A stretch of DNA of 6,602 nt. Source: an uncultured Fenollaria sp. GTDB taxonomy: Bacteria; Bacillota; Clostridia; Tissierellales; Peptoniphilaceae. Made by a program: the position numbers and the translations under genes. Numbering within the stretch: position 1 is the first letter of the stretch; every line of letters starts with the position of its first letter. The stretch is from positions 1-6,602 of the forward strand of contig NZ_CAKPYL010000061.1 in assembly GCF_934202865.1 (NCBI RefSeq), read 5' to 3'. The notes under the pieces are model-generated. The model had not been told where the DNA came from. It worked only from the letters and a program-made list of their open reading frames with translations, and ran no database searches. Below, in pieces: positions 1-6,540 of this stretch.

Positions 1-44
1 CTGACGAAGACTATTTAAAGAGAATAATAAAATCTTTTAGATAA
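1..44 (+). CDS. Possible 3' end of an upstream gene (partial)
   Basis: The frame beginning at base 3 is open from the window edge and reads D-E-D-Y-L-K-R-I-I-K-S-F-R before a TAA stop at 42-44. The other two forward frames stop within the first 20 bases. The charged, helix-like tail and the sharp change to extremely AT-rich sequence afterwards fit the end of a real gene on the same strand. Thirteen codons are too few to name a product or to be certain it is coding. Confidence 0.35.
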   Translation, partial: DEDYLKRIIKSFR

Positions 45-64
45 TTATGACAAAAATTTAACAA

Positions 65-173
65 TTATTATTTGCAAGTAAAAAATTATTAATTGCATAA
101 TTATTAAAAATATATCAATATTTATTGCATATATGACATATTTTGAAAACTAAGATTAGTTTTATTCATTGCT
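65..173 (+). repeat. Four spaced copies of a TTATTnATTGCA-like motif upstream of glmS
   Basis: Related 12-mers occur at 65-76 (TTATTATTTGCA), 86-97 (TTATTAATTGCA), 118-129 (ATATTTATTGCA) and 162-173 (TTATTCATTGCT). Their starts are 21, 32 and 44 bases apart, close to 2, 3 and 4 helical turns. A weaker core, TTTTTGCT, follows at 197-204. Such spacing would put the cores on roughly one DNA face, as for a cooperatively bound regulator. The background is so AT-rich that part of the similarity may be chance; only the TTGCA/TTGCT cores carry much information. Confidence 0.35.
146..163. promoter_or_regulatory. 18-bp palindrome, candidate operator or weak upstream terminator
   Basis: AAAACTAA at 146-153 and TTAGTTTT at 156-163 are exact reverse complements around a central GA. 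The two-base centre suits a DNA-level operator for a dimeric regulator better than an RNA hairpin, which would have to open the inner A-T pairs to form a loop. It lies about 65 bases upstream of the candidate promoter elements and 100 bases before glmS. A weak terminator for the possible upstream gene is the alternative, since T-rich sequence follows it. Confidence 0.35.
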
Positions 174-205
174 TATATTTACACATGAAAAATCAATTTT
201 TGCTC

Positions 206-234
206 TTTAAAATTATCAATACATGTGGTAAAAT
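206..234 (+). promoter_or_regulatory. Candidate sigma-A-type promoter for the glmS operon (extended -10)
   Basis: TAAAAT at 229-234 is a good -10 hexamer and is preceded directly by TGG, giving an extended -10 (TGnTAAAAT). A weak -35 match, TTTAAA at 206-211, lies 17 bases upstream. Transcription would start near base 241, giving a leader of about 22 nt with the ribosome binding site at 252-259. A perfect TATAAT also occurs at 240-245, but it would place the start site on the ribosome binding site and has no -35 partner. In DNA this AT-rich, promoter calls by eye are tentative. Confidence 0.35.
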
Positions 235-263
235 GAGTATATAATTCAAATAGGAGGAGTACT

Positions 264-686
264 ATGAAAGAAAAAAATGGTAAGACAATCGTCCTAGGGG
301 TAATCGGATCAGATTGTCACGCAGTTGGCTTAACTATATTGGACCATGCTTTTACAAATGCTGGCTTCAATGTAGTTAACATAGGTGTTTTATCACCTCA
401 AGAAGACTTCATCAACGCAGCAGTTGAAACTAACGCTGACCTTATATGTGTATCATCATTATATGGTCAAGGAGAAATTGACTGTAAGGGAATGAGAGAA
501 GCATGCGATGAAGCAGGTCTAAAAGACATTCCACTATATGTTGGTGGCAACATCGTTGTTGGTAAACAAAAGTGGGAAGAAGTTGAACCTAGATTTAAAG
601 CTATGGGCTTTAACAGGGTTTATCCACCAGGAACAAGTCCTGACGTAACAATTGCAGACATGAAAAAAGACTTGGGAATTGATTAG
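264..686 (+). CDS. glmS: Glutamate mutase sigma (S) subunit, cobalamin-binding
   Basis: This is the small cobalamin-binding component of adenosylcobalamin-dependent glutamate mutase (methylaspartate mutase), which pairs with GlmE to convert L-glutamate to (2S,3S)-3-methylaspartate in the cytoplasm. The 140-residue protein is a single Rossmann-like B12-binding domain. The DxHxxG motif is D17-C-H19-A-V-G22, where H19 is the lower cobalt ligand (His16 in the clostridial enzymes, shifted by a three-residue longer N-terminus). The other family signatures are SSLYGQGE at 64-71, which contacts the nucleotide tail, and [10 protein letters not shown] at 92-101. Length matches the usual ~137 residues. 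The ATG start is supported by AGGAGGAG at 252-259. Its stop codon touches the glmL start. The symbol glmS is also used for glucosamine-6-phosphate synthase, which is unrelated; mutS and mamA are synonyms. Confidence 0.97.
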   Translation: MKEKNGKTIVLGVIGSDCHAVGLTILDHAFTNAGFNVVNIGVLSPQEDFINAAVETNADLICVSSLYGQGEIDCKGMREACDEAGLKDIPLYVGGNIVVGKQKWEEVEPRFKAMGFNRVYPPGTSPDVTIADMKKDLGID

Positions 687-2066
687 ATGAAAGCATATCT
701 TTTTATTGATTTTGGAAGCACATTTACAAAATTAACTCTAATAGATATCGAAAAAGAAGAAATTATTGCAACAGCAAAGAGCTACACAACTGTTGAAACA
801 GATGTAGCGAACGGATATCACAAAGCTTATAATGATCTTATGTCAAAAGTAGATGGCGATATAGACATAGTTAAGAAGCTTGCGTGCTCTTCAGCAGCTG
901 GCGGCTTAAAAATAGCAGCCATAGGCCTAGTGCCTGATCTTACTGCAGAAGCAGCTAAGAGAGCAGCCTTAGGAGCAGGAGCTAGAGTTATTAAGACATA
1001 TTCATACAAGATGAACAATCATGAGATAGAAGAGCTTAGAGATTCAAATGCTGATATGATTCTTCTAGCAGGTGGAACTGACGGAGGCAACACTGAAGTA
1101 ATTTTGCATAACGCTCAATTGATTGCTGACTTTGGTATTACAAAGCCAGTTGTTGTTGCGGGTAACAAGAGCAGCTACGATGATATTGAAAAAGTATTTA
1201 AAGATAAGATTGAGTACAGACTTACTGAAAATGTTATGCCTAAACTAAATGAAATCAATGTTAATCCTGCAAGAGAAACAATCAGAGACATATTTATGGA
1301 AAGAATCACAAAAGCTAAAGGCATGACTCATATAGAAGATGATATCTCAGGCATACTAATGCCTACACCACAAGCTGATTTAAAGGCAGCCGAAGCACTT
1401 AGCTTAGGAACACCTGATGAAGATGGCGTTGGTGACTTAGTCGTAGTTGATATAGGTGGAGCAACAACAGATATTCACTCAATAGCTGATGGTGCACCTT
1501 CTAAACCTGGAGTAATTTACAGAGGTTTGGAAGAACCTATTTCAAAGAGAACTGTTGAAGGCGACTTAGGTATGAGATACTCAGCCGAAAGTATATATGA
1601 AGCGGCTGGAATGAGAATGATTAAGAAGTACTTAGATATCAGTGATTATGATGTAGAAGAAGAATTCAAAAGAAGATACGATCACACTGATTTAGTTTTC
1701 ACCGATGAGAAAGAAATTAAATTCGATGAAATGATGGCAAAGATTTGTGTAGATATATCAATGAAAAGACATTGCGGCTATGTAGAAGCTGTTTATTCAC
1801 CTCTAGGAACAATGTATCAACAGATAGGTAAGGACTTAACCGAGCTTAACCTTATGATAGGTACTGGAGGTATACTGGTAAATTCAGAACACCCAGAAGA
1901 AATACTAAAAGCTGGTCTTTATGATAATGAAGACTTAAACTCATTAAAGCCAAGATATCCTGAATTTTCAGTAGATAAAAATTATATTCTATCTGCTATG
2001 GGTTTACTAACAATGGTCGATAAGAACATGGCAGTTAGAATGATGAAGAAATATATAGTTATATAG
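687..2066 (+). CDS. glmL: Glutamate mutase reactivating protein GlmL (MutL), ASKHA-fold ATPase
   Basis: This 459-residue protein belongs to the GlmL/MutL family found between the two glutamate mutase subunit genes. Family members are thought to act as ATP-dependent reactivating chaperones that exchange damaged cobalamin for intact coenzyme; they are unrelated to the DNA-repair MutL. Sequence features fit an actin/Hsp70-type ATPase: a phosphate-1 loop I-D8-F-G10-S-T12 with K15, CSSAAGGLK at 67-75, LLAGGTDGGN at 126-135, a phosphate-2 loop V-V-D255-I-G-G-A-T-T-D262, and GTGGIL at 392-397 as the probable adenosine-side loop. No membrane segment or signal peptide is seen. The ATG follows the glmS stop with no gap (TAGATG). 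Only a weak GGGA at 674-677 resembles a ribosome binding site, so translation is probably coupled to glmS. The family assignment is firm; the biochemical role rests on family knowledge. Confidence 0.93.
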   Translation: MKAYLFIDFGSTFTKLTLIDIEKEEIIATAKSYTTVETDVANGYHKAYNDLMSKVDGDIDIVKKLACSSAAGGLKIAAIGLVPDLTAEAAKRAALGAGARVIKTYSYKMNNHEIEELRDSNADMILLAGGTDGGNTEVILHNAQLIADFGITKPVVVAGNKSSYDDIEKVFKDKIEYRLTENVMPKLNEINVNPARETIRDIFMERITKAKGMTHIEDDISGILMPTPQADLKAAEALSLGTPDEDGVGDLVVVDIGGATTDIHSIADGAPSKPGVIYRGLEEPISKRTVEGDLGMRYSAESIYEAAGMRMIKKYLDISDYDVEEEFKRRYDHTDLVFTDEKEIKFDEMMAKICVDISMKRHCGYVEAVYSPLGTMYQQIGKDLTELNLMIGTGGILVNSEHPEEILKAGLYDNEDLNSLKPRYPEFSVDKNYILSAMGLLTMVDKNMAVRMMKKYIVI

Positions 2067-2075
2067 GGGGAAGCT

Positions 2076-3533
2076 ATGAAAGTAGAAAATAAAAGATGGA
2101 CTGATGAAGAATTTTTCGCTGAGCGTGAGAAAGTTCTTAAACAATGGCCCACAGGAGCTGAAGTTGATTCGCAAGAAGCAATTGACTTTTTAAAGAAAAT
2201 TCCTGAAGAAAAGAACTTTGCTGATGTAATGGCAAAGGCAAAAAGAGAGGGTAAAACATTAGCACAACCAAGAGCTGGTGTTGCACTTATTGATAAGCAC
2301 ATCGAACTATTAACATTCTTAACAGAACAAGGTGGAGCAGACTTACTTCCATCAACAATTGACTCATATACAAGACAAAATAGATACGATGAATGTGAGG
2401 TAGGTATAAAAGAATCATTAAAGGCAGGAAGATCTTTATTGAATGGCTTCCCAGCTGTTAACCACGGCGTTAAAGGCTGTAGAATGGTTTATGATGCAGT
2501 TTCAAAACCACTTCAAGCAAGACACGGTACACCAGACTCAAGACTACTTGCTGAAATAATTCACGCAGGTGGATTTACATCAAACGAGGGCGGTGCTATA
2601 AGTTATAACGTTCCTTATGCAAAATCAGTACCGATAGATAGATGCTTACATGATTGGCAATACTGCGACAGATTAGTTGGTTTCTACGAAGAAAATGGAG
2701 TTCATATAAACAGAGAACCATTTGGACCATTAACTGGTACACTTTGTCCACCATCAACATCAAACGCTGTTGCTATAGTTGAAGCACTACTTGCAGCTGA
2801 ACAAGGCGTAAAGAACATTACAGTTGGTTATGGTCAATGCGGTAACTTAATTCAAGACGTTGCAGCAATCAGATCACTTGAAGAACAAGTAAATGAATAC
2901 TTAAAGAAATATGGCTATAATGAAGTTTTAATAACTACAGTATTCCACCAATGGATGGGTGGTTTCCCTCAAGATGAAGCTAAGGCATTTGGCGTTATTT
3001 CTTGGGGTGCAGCAACTGGTTCATTAGCTGGAGCTACAAAGGTTATTGTTAAGACACCTCACGAAGCTATAGGTATCCCTACTAAGGAAGCAAACGCTGA
3101 AGGTATTAGAGCTACTAAGATGGTTCTAAATATGACTGAAGGACAATTGCTTCCAGAAGGTAAAGAACTAAGAGCTGAAATCGACTTAATTAAAGCTGAA
3201 ACAAGATGTATAATTGAAAAATTATTTGAATTAGGTAAGGGTGACTTAGCAGTTGGTACTGTTGAAGGCTTTGCTCAAGGCGTTATGGACGTACCATTCG
3301 CTCCATCTAAGTATAATGCAGGTAAGATGATGCCAGCAAGAGATAATAACGGTGCTGTTAGATACTTATTTACAGGTAATTTACCATTCACAAAAGATAT
3401 ACTAGATATAAACAGAGAAAAACTTGAAGAAAGAGCAAAATTTGAAGGACGTCCAGTAAGCTTCGATATGACAACTGATGATATATTTGCAGTTGGCTTC
3501 GGTAAATTAATCGGTAGACCAAAAAATAATTAA
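2076..3533 (+). CDS. glmE: Glutamate mutase epsilon (E) subunit, catalytic
   Basis: This is the catalytic TIM-barrel component of glutamate mutase. Together with GlmS it encloses adenosylcobalamin and carries out the radical carbon-skeleton rearrangement of L-glutamate to 3-methylaspartate. At 485 residues it matches the clostridial enzyme (about 483). The substrate-binding residues known from the Clostridium cochlearium structure all fall at the same numbers: the arginine triad R66, R100 and R149, the base E171, and Y177 and Y181. K326 and E330, which contact the coenzyme ribose, are also present in VKTPHE. The segment [11 protein letters not shown] at 221-231 is a conserved family block. 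The ATG is 9 bases after glmL and is preceded by a GGGGG-type ribosome binding site at 2066-2070. No truncation or missing active-site residue is seen, so the enzyme should be active. Confidence 0.97.
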   Translation: MKVENKRWTDEEFFAEREKVLKQWPTGAEVDSQEAIDFLKKIPEEKNFADVMAKAKREGKTLAQPRAGVALIDKHIELLTFLTEQGGADLLPSTIDSYTRQNRYDECEVGIKESLKAGRSLLNGFPAVNHGVKGCRMVYDAVSKPLQARHGTPDSRLLAEIIHAGGFTSNEGGAISYNVPYAKSVPIDRCLHDWQYCDRLVGFYEENGVHINREPFGPLTGTLCPPSTSNAVAIVEALLAAEQGVKNITVGYGQCGNLIQDVAAIRSLEEQVNEYLKKYGYNEVLITTVFHQWMGGFPQDEAKAFGVISWGAATGSLAGATKVIVKTPHEAIGIPTKEANAEGIRATKMVLNMTEGQLLPEGKELRAEIDLIKAETRCIIEKLFELGKGDLAVGTVEGFAQGVMDVPFAPSKYNAGKMMPARDNNGAVRYLFTGNLPFTKDILDINREKLEERAKFEGRPVSFDMTTDDIFAVGFGKLIGRPKNN

Positions 3534-3541
3534 TATATAAA

Positions 3542-3547
3542 AAGGAG
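3542..3547 (+). promoter_or_regulatory. Ribosome binding site that sets the mal start at ATG 3556
   Basis: AAGGAG here is 8 bases from the ATG at 3556 but only 2 bases from the in-frame TTG at 3550. The spacing therefore selects the ATG, giving a protein that begins M-K-I-K-K like the known family N-terminus. Confidence 0.8.
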
Positions 3548-3555
3548 ACTTGATT

Positions 3556-4794
3556 ATGAAAATTAAAAAAGTTATCTGCTCAGCAGGTAAAACAGGTTTT
3601 TACTTTGATGACCAAAAGGCTATCAAATTAGGAGCAAAACACGATGGTATGTTCTACTTAGGAGATCCAGTTACTCCAGGATTTAAAGCTATAAGACAAT
3701 CAGGAGAATCAATCTCAGTTATGTTTGTTCTTGAAGACGGACAAGTTGCTCACGGTGACTGCGCAGCTGTTCAATACTCAGGAGCAGGTGGAAGAGACCC
3801 ACTTTTCTTAGCTGAAGATTTTATTGAATTTATCAATAAAAACATTGCACCTAAACTAGAAGGTAGAGAAATAACTACATTCAAGGAAATGGCTGAAGAA
3901 TTCGACCACATGCAAGTAGATGGCAAGAGACTTCATACAGCAATCAGATATGGTATCACTCAAGCTATACTTGATGCAGTTGCTAAGACTAACAAAGTAA
4001 CTATGGCTGAAGTAGTTAAGAAAGAATACAACACTGGCGTTGAAATCAAGAGAGTACCTATCTTTGCTCAATCAGGTGACGACAGATACCTAAACGCTGA
4101 TAAGATGATTATAAAAGAAGCTGACGTATTACCACACGGTCTATTCAACAACGTTGAAGAAAAAACTGGTAAGAACGGTGAACTTTTAAGAGACTATGTT
4201 GTTTGGTTAAGAAACAGAATTATTGAACACAGACACAATGAATCATATAGCCCAATCTTCCACATCGACGTATATGGAACTATAGGCGATGCATTTAATA
4301 ACGACGTTGATAAGATGGCTGAATACTTAAAGACTCTAGAAGAAGCAGCAAAACCATTCAAGCTTAGAATAGAAGGACCTATGGATATGGGTGAAAGAAC
4401 TAGACAAATGGAAGTTCTTAGAGACTTAACTAAGAAGCTTGATGAAGAAAACATTCACGTAGAATTAGTTGCTGACGAATGGTGCAACACTTATGAAGAT
4501 GTTGTTTACTTCGTAGATAACGGTGCTGGACACATGATTCAAATCAAGACTCCAGACTTAGGCGGTATCAATAACACTATTGAAGCTGTTAAGTATTGTA
4601 AAGATCACCACGTAGGAGCTTACTGCGGTGGTACTTGCAACGAAACTAACAGATCTGCAGAAGTTTTAGTAAATATTTCTATGGCTACAGGAGCTGACCA
4701 ACAATTAGCTAAACCAGGTATGGGTGTTGACGAAGGTATCATGATCGTTAATAACGAAATGAACAGAGTAGTTGCACTAGTTAATAACAGATAA
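3556..4794 (+). CDS. mal: Methylaspartate ammonia-lyase (beta-methylaspartase)
   Basis: This enzyme eliminates ammonia from (2S,3S)-3-methylaspartate to give mesaconate, the second step of the pathway. It is a 412-residue enolase-superfamily protein with an N-terminal capping domain (about 1-160) and a C-terminal TIM barrel (about 165-412). With the ATG at 3556, residues line up exactly with the Clostridium tetanomorphum enzyme: the catalytic base K331 (QIKTPDLGG), the opposite-face base H194 (VLPHGLF), the Mg2+ ligands D238, E273 and D307, and the substrate contacts Q172, Q329, T360 and C361. GDCAAVQYSGAGGRDPL at 67-83 and AYCGGTCNETNRSAEV at 355-370 are strongly conserved blocks. An in-frame TTG at 3550 would add two residues but is too close to the ribosome binding site. 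The 22-base gap after glmE supports co-transcription. Also known as bma or MAL. Confidence 0.97.
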   Translation: MKIKKVICSAGKTGFYFDDQKAIKLGAKHDGMFYLGDPVTPGFKAIRQSGESISVMFVLEDGQVAHGDCAAVQYSGAGGRDPLFLAEDFIEFINKNIAPKLEGREITTFKEMAEEFDHMQVDGKRLHTAIRYGITQAILDAVAKTNKVTMAEVVKKEYNTGVEIKRVPIFAQSGDDRYLNADKMIIKEADVLPHGLFNNVEEKTGKNGELLRDYVVWLRNRIIEHRHNESYSPIFHIDVYGTIGDAFNNDVDKMAEYLKTLEEAAKPFKLRIEGPMDMGERTRQMEVLRDLTKKLDEENIHVELVADEWCNTYEDVVYFVDNGAGHMIQIKTPDLGGINNTIEAVKYCKDHHVGAYCGGTCNETNRSAEVLVNISMATGADQQLAKPGMGVDEGIMIVNNEMNRVVALVNNR

Positions 4795-4804
4795 TATTTT
4801 TCAT

Positions 4805-4835
4805 TGAAAGTAGCAATATTTTATTGCTACTTTCA
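4805..4835 (+). promoter_or_regulatory. Perfect intercistronic stem-loop between mal and the hydratase genes
   Basis: The arms 4805-4818 (TGAAAGTAGCAATA) and 4822-4835 (TATTGCTACTTTCA) pair over 14 bp without mismatch around a TTT loop, starting 10 bases after the mal stop. No U-tract follows (TAATATAC), so it is not a standard intrinsic terminator. It ends 11 bases before the next ribosome binding site and does not mask it. Likely roles are an mRNA 3'-end-stabilising or processing hairpin, or a leaky terminator that lowers expression of the downstream genes relative to the mutase and Mal. The structure is plain in the sequence; its function is inferred. Confidence 0.7.
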
Positions 4836-4845
4836 TAATATACAT

Positions 4846-4851
4846 AGGGGG
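4846..4851 (+). promoter_or_regulatory. Ribosome binding site that supports a TTG start
   Basis: AGGGGG at this site lies 8 bases before TTG 4860. The first in-frame ATG lies well inside the conserved N-terminal domain, so this ribosome binding site and the family-typical M-R-E-V N-terminus decide for the TTG. Confidence 0.75.
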
Positions 4852-4859
4852 TTATAATT

Positions 4860-5699
4860 TTGAGAGAAGTAAAAAGTAGTGATATCACTAAAAAATTAAA
4901 AGAAGGTCTTTTGGAGATAGCTTCAGTTCTTCCAAAAGATGTAATGGATAGACTTGTTGAACTAAGAGATAAAGAAAAGTGGCCACTAGCTAAAGAAACT
5001 ATCACAACAATTATAGATAATGACAATCTAGCCGAAAGAGATAGCGTTCCAATGTGTCAAGACACTGGTATGGTTATCTGTTTTGTTAAGCTTGGTCAAG
5101 ATGTTCATGTAGATGGATCTATAAGTGATGCTATAAACGAAGCGGTTAGAGAAGCATATACAGAAGGTTACTTAAGAAAATCAGTTGTTAAGGACCCTAT
5201 AAACAGAGTTAATACAAAAGATAACACTCCAGCTATCATTCACTATGAATTAGTTGAAGGAGATGTATTTGAAATATCTTTCGCAGCAAAGGGCTTTGGC
5301 TCAGAAAATATGTCTAAGCAAAAAATGCTTAAACCTGCAGATGGACTTGAAGGCGTTAAGAAATTTATACTTGAATCAGTTGAAGCTGCAGGACCAAACC
5401 CATGTCCACCTATCATAGTAGGCGTAGGTATCGGTGGAGACTTTGAAAAATCTTGTATCATGGCAAAAAAATCACTTATGAGAGATATAAATGATTATAA
5501 CAAAGATCCATTCTATGCAGATTTAGAAAAAGAATTGCTAGAAAAGATAAACGAACTAGGCATAGGACCTCAAGGTTTTGGCGGCAAGACAACAGCATTA
5601 AGAGTATTTATCGAAACTCATCCAACACACATAGCTGGCCTACCAGTAGCTGTTAACATTCAATGTCACGCTGCTAGACATAAAGTTATTTCATTATAA
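4860..5699 (+). CDS. Class I fumarase-type hydratase alpha subunit, probable mesaconase (mesaconate hydratase)
   Basis: This is the [4Fe-4S] subunit of a two-subunit class I hydro-lyase (TtdA/FumA N-terminal family). In this operon its probable reaction is hydration of mesaconate to (S)-citramalate; related enzymes act on fumarate or L-tartrate, and class I fumarases can be promiscuous towards mesaconate. The 279-residue length is normal. Candidate cluster ligands are C66 in PMCQDTGM, C182 in NPCPP and C269 in IQCHAARH, each in a conserved family block. Other family features are GFGSENMSK at 145-153, GVGIGGDFEKS at 188-198 and GPQGFGGKTTALRV at 236-249. The start is a TTG chosen by its ribosome binding site; the resulting N-terminus (MREVKSSDIT) matches the family. 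The beta subunit follows 14 bases downstream. Oxygen sensitivity is expected. The fold and family are firm; the mesaconase assignment rests on gene neighbours. Confidence 0.88.
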   Translation: MREVKSSDITKKLKEGLLEIASVLPKDVMDRLVELRDKEKWPLAKETITTIIDNDNLAERDSVPMCQDTGMVICFVKLGQDVHVDGSISDAINEAVREAYTEGYLRKSVVKDPINRVNTKDNTPAIIHYELVEGDVFEISFAAKGFGSENMSKQKMLKPADGLEGVKKFILESVEAAGPNPCPPIIVGVGIGGDFEKSCIMAKKSLMRDINDYNKDPFYADLEKELLEKINELGIGPQGFGGKTTALRVFIETHPTHIAGLPVAVNIQCHAARHKVISL

Positions 5700-5713
5700 A
5701 GGGGGATATTACT

Positions 5714-6280
5714 ATGGCTATAGAAATTAAAACACCATTTACAAGAGAAGCGCTTAAGGATTTAAAAGCAGGAGATAATGTATTAATTACAGGCACTATA
5801 TATACAGCAAGAGATGCTGCTCACAAAAGACTAGTTGATCTTCTTAATGAAGGAAAAGAACTACCATTTGACCCAAAGGGAGCTTGTATCTACTATGTAG
5901 GACCATCGCCAGCAAAACCTGGTAGAGTTATAGGCTCAGCTGGACCTACTACAAGCTATAGAATGGACCCATATGCGCCACAAATGATGGACGCAGGTGT
6001 TATGGGCATGATAGGCAAAGGCAAAAGAGATGACAATGTTAAAGAAAAAATAAAAGAATGCGGTGCTTGCTATTTTGCTGCTATAGGCGGAGCTGCTGCC
6101 ATCATAGCTGATAGAATTAAAACTGCAAAGATAATTGCTTATGAAGATTTAGGAGCTGAAGCTTTAAGAGAGATAACTGTAGAAAAATTCCCAGCTACTG
6201 TTATAGTTGACTCTACAGGTAAAGATCTATATATAGAAGGTAAGAAGGAGTATTTAGAATGGAAAGAAAAGAACGAGTAA
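5714..6280 (+). CDS. Class I fumarase-type hydratase beta subunit, probable mesaconase
   Basis: This is the 188-residue partner of the preceding alpha subunit (TtdB/FumA C-terminal family). The two together correspond to a single-chain class I fumarase such as FumA. Conserved blocks are GTIYTARDAAHKR at 27-39 with R33, D34 and H37, the glycine/proline-rich YVGPSPAKPGRVIGSAGPTT at 61-80 followed by SYRMD, MIGKGKR at 99-105, and CYFAAIGGAAA at 119-129. These belong to the dicarboxylate-binding part of the active site. The ATG has a GGGGG ribosome binding site at 5701-5705, 8 bases upstream. The 3' end overlaps citD by 22 bases, so the hydratase and the lyase genes are probably translated from one message. 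Fumarase or tartrate dehydratase activity cannot be excluded from sequence, but the context strongly favours mesaconate. Confidence 0.88.
   Translation: MAIEIKTPFTREALKDLKAGDNVLITGTIYTARDAAHKRLVDLLNEGKELPFDPKGACIYYVGPSPAKPGRVIGSAGPTTSYRMDPYAPQMMDAGVMGMIGKGKRDDNVKEKIKECGACYFAAIGGAAAIIADRIKTAKIIAYEDLGAEALREITVEKFPATVIVDSTGKDLYIEGKKEYLEWKEKNE
6243..6250 (+). promoter_or_regulatory. Ribosome binding site for citD inside the hydratase beta gene
   Basis: AGAAGGAG lies within the coding sequence of the beta subunit, 8 bases before ATG 6259. It supports an overlapping citD start in preference to a later in-frame one. Confidence 0.75.
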
Positions 6281-6540
6281 TAAGTAAAGCTGCTAAAGCA
6301 GGCTCGCTTGAATCAAACGATATAATGATTATGATAGAACCTTCAGATAAATTAGAAATCACATTAAATTCAGTAGTTAAAGAACAATATGGTGATAAGA
6401 TTTTGAAGGCAATAAACGAAGTTCTTGATGAAGAAGGCGTTACTAAAGCAAATATTGTTATTGAAGATAAAGGCGCTTTAGACTTTACTATCAGAGCAAG
6501 AATGAGAACTGCAATCGAAAGGAGTCAAAATGAACTATAG
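6259..6540 (+). CDS. citD: Citrate/citramalate lyase acyl carrier protein (gamma subunit)
   Basis: This 93-residue protein carries the phosphoribosyl-dephospho-CoA prosthetic group of a CitDEF-type lyase. The acetyl thioester on this group is exchanged for the incoming acid, so citramalate would become citramalyl-carrier. The attachment motif is A14-G-S-L-E-S19-N-D21, with S19 equivalent to Ser14 of Klebsiella CitD. The C-terminal signature NIVIEDKGALDFTIRARMRTA at about 64-84 is typical of the family. The N-terminus is about five residues longer than that of Klebsiella CitD. It begins inside the beta-subunit gene in another frame and its end overlaps citE by 11 bases. Citrate lyase is the named family; next to glutamate mutase and Mal, the substrate is most probably (S)-citramalate. 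Maturation would require CitC/CitG/CitX-type proteins, not seen in this window. Confidence 0.93.
   Translation: MERKERVISKAAKAGSLESNDIMIMIEPSDKLEITLNSVVKEQYGDKILKAINEVLDEEGVTKANIVIEDKGALDFTIRARMRTAIERSQNEL

Noticed and set aside
1..263. Cobalamin riboswitch in the leader of this B12-dependent operon
   Set aside because: No B12-box-like element or GC-rich multi-stem structure is visible; the leader is almost all A and T.
264..686. glmS as glucosamine-6-phosphate synthase, with a glmS ribozyme upstream
   Set aside because: The protein is a 140-residue B12-binding domain with DxHxxG; the shared symbol is a coincidence.
687..2066. DNA mismatch repair MutL
   Set aside because: The alternative name mutL refers to the glutamate mutase operon; the protein has ASKHA ATPase loops and no GHKL ATPase motifs.
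3550..3555. TTG 3550 as the start of mal
   Set aside because: It lies only 2 bases from the ribosome binding site; ATG 3556 has ideal spacing and gives active-site numbering identical to the characterised enzyme.
4805..4835. Standard rho-independent terminator after mal
   Set aside because: The stem is perfect but no U-tract follows it, and the next pathway genes continue 25 bases downstream on the same strand.
4853..4858. Perfect TATAAT as a promoter for the hydratase genes
   Set aside because: It falls between the ribosome binding site and the TTG start, so a transcript from it would miss the start region; no -35 element is at the right distance.
827..5461. Minus-strand open frames within glmL, glmE, mal and the hydratase alpha gene
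   Set aside because: They lie opposite well-conserved genes, have low-complexity Ser/Phe/Ile-rich translations and no convincing ribosome binding sites or known motifs.
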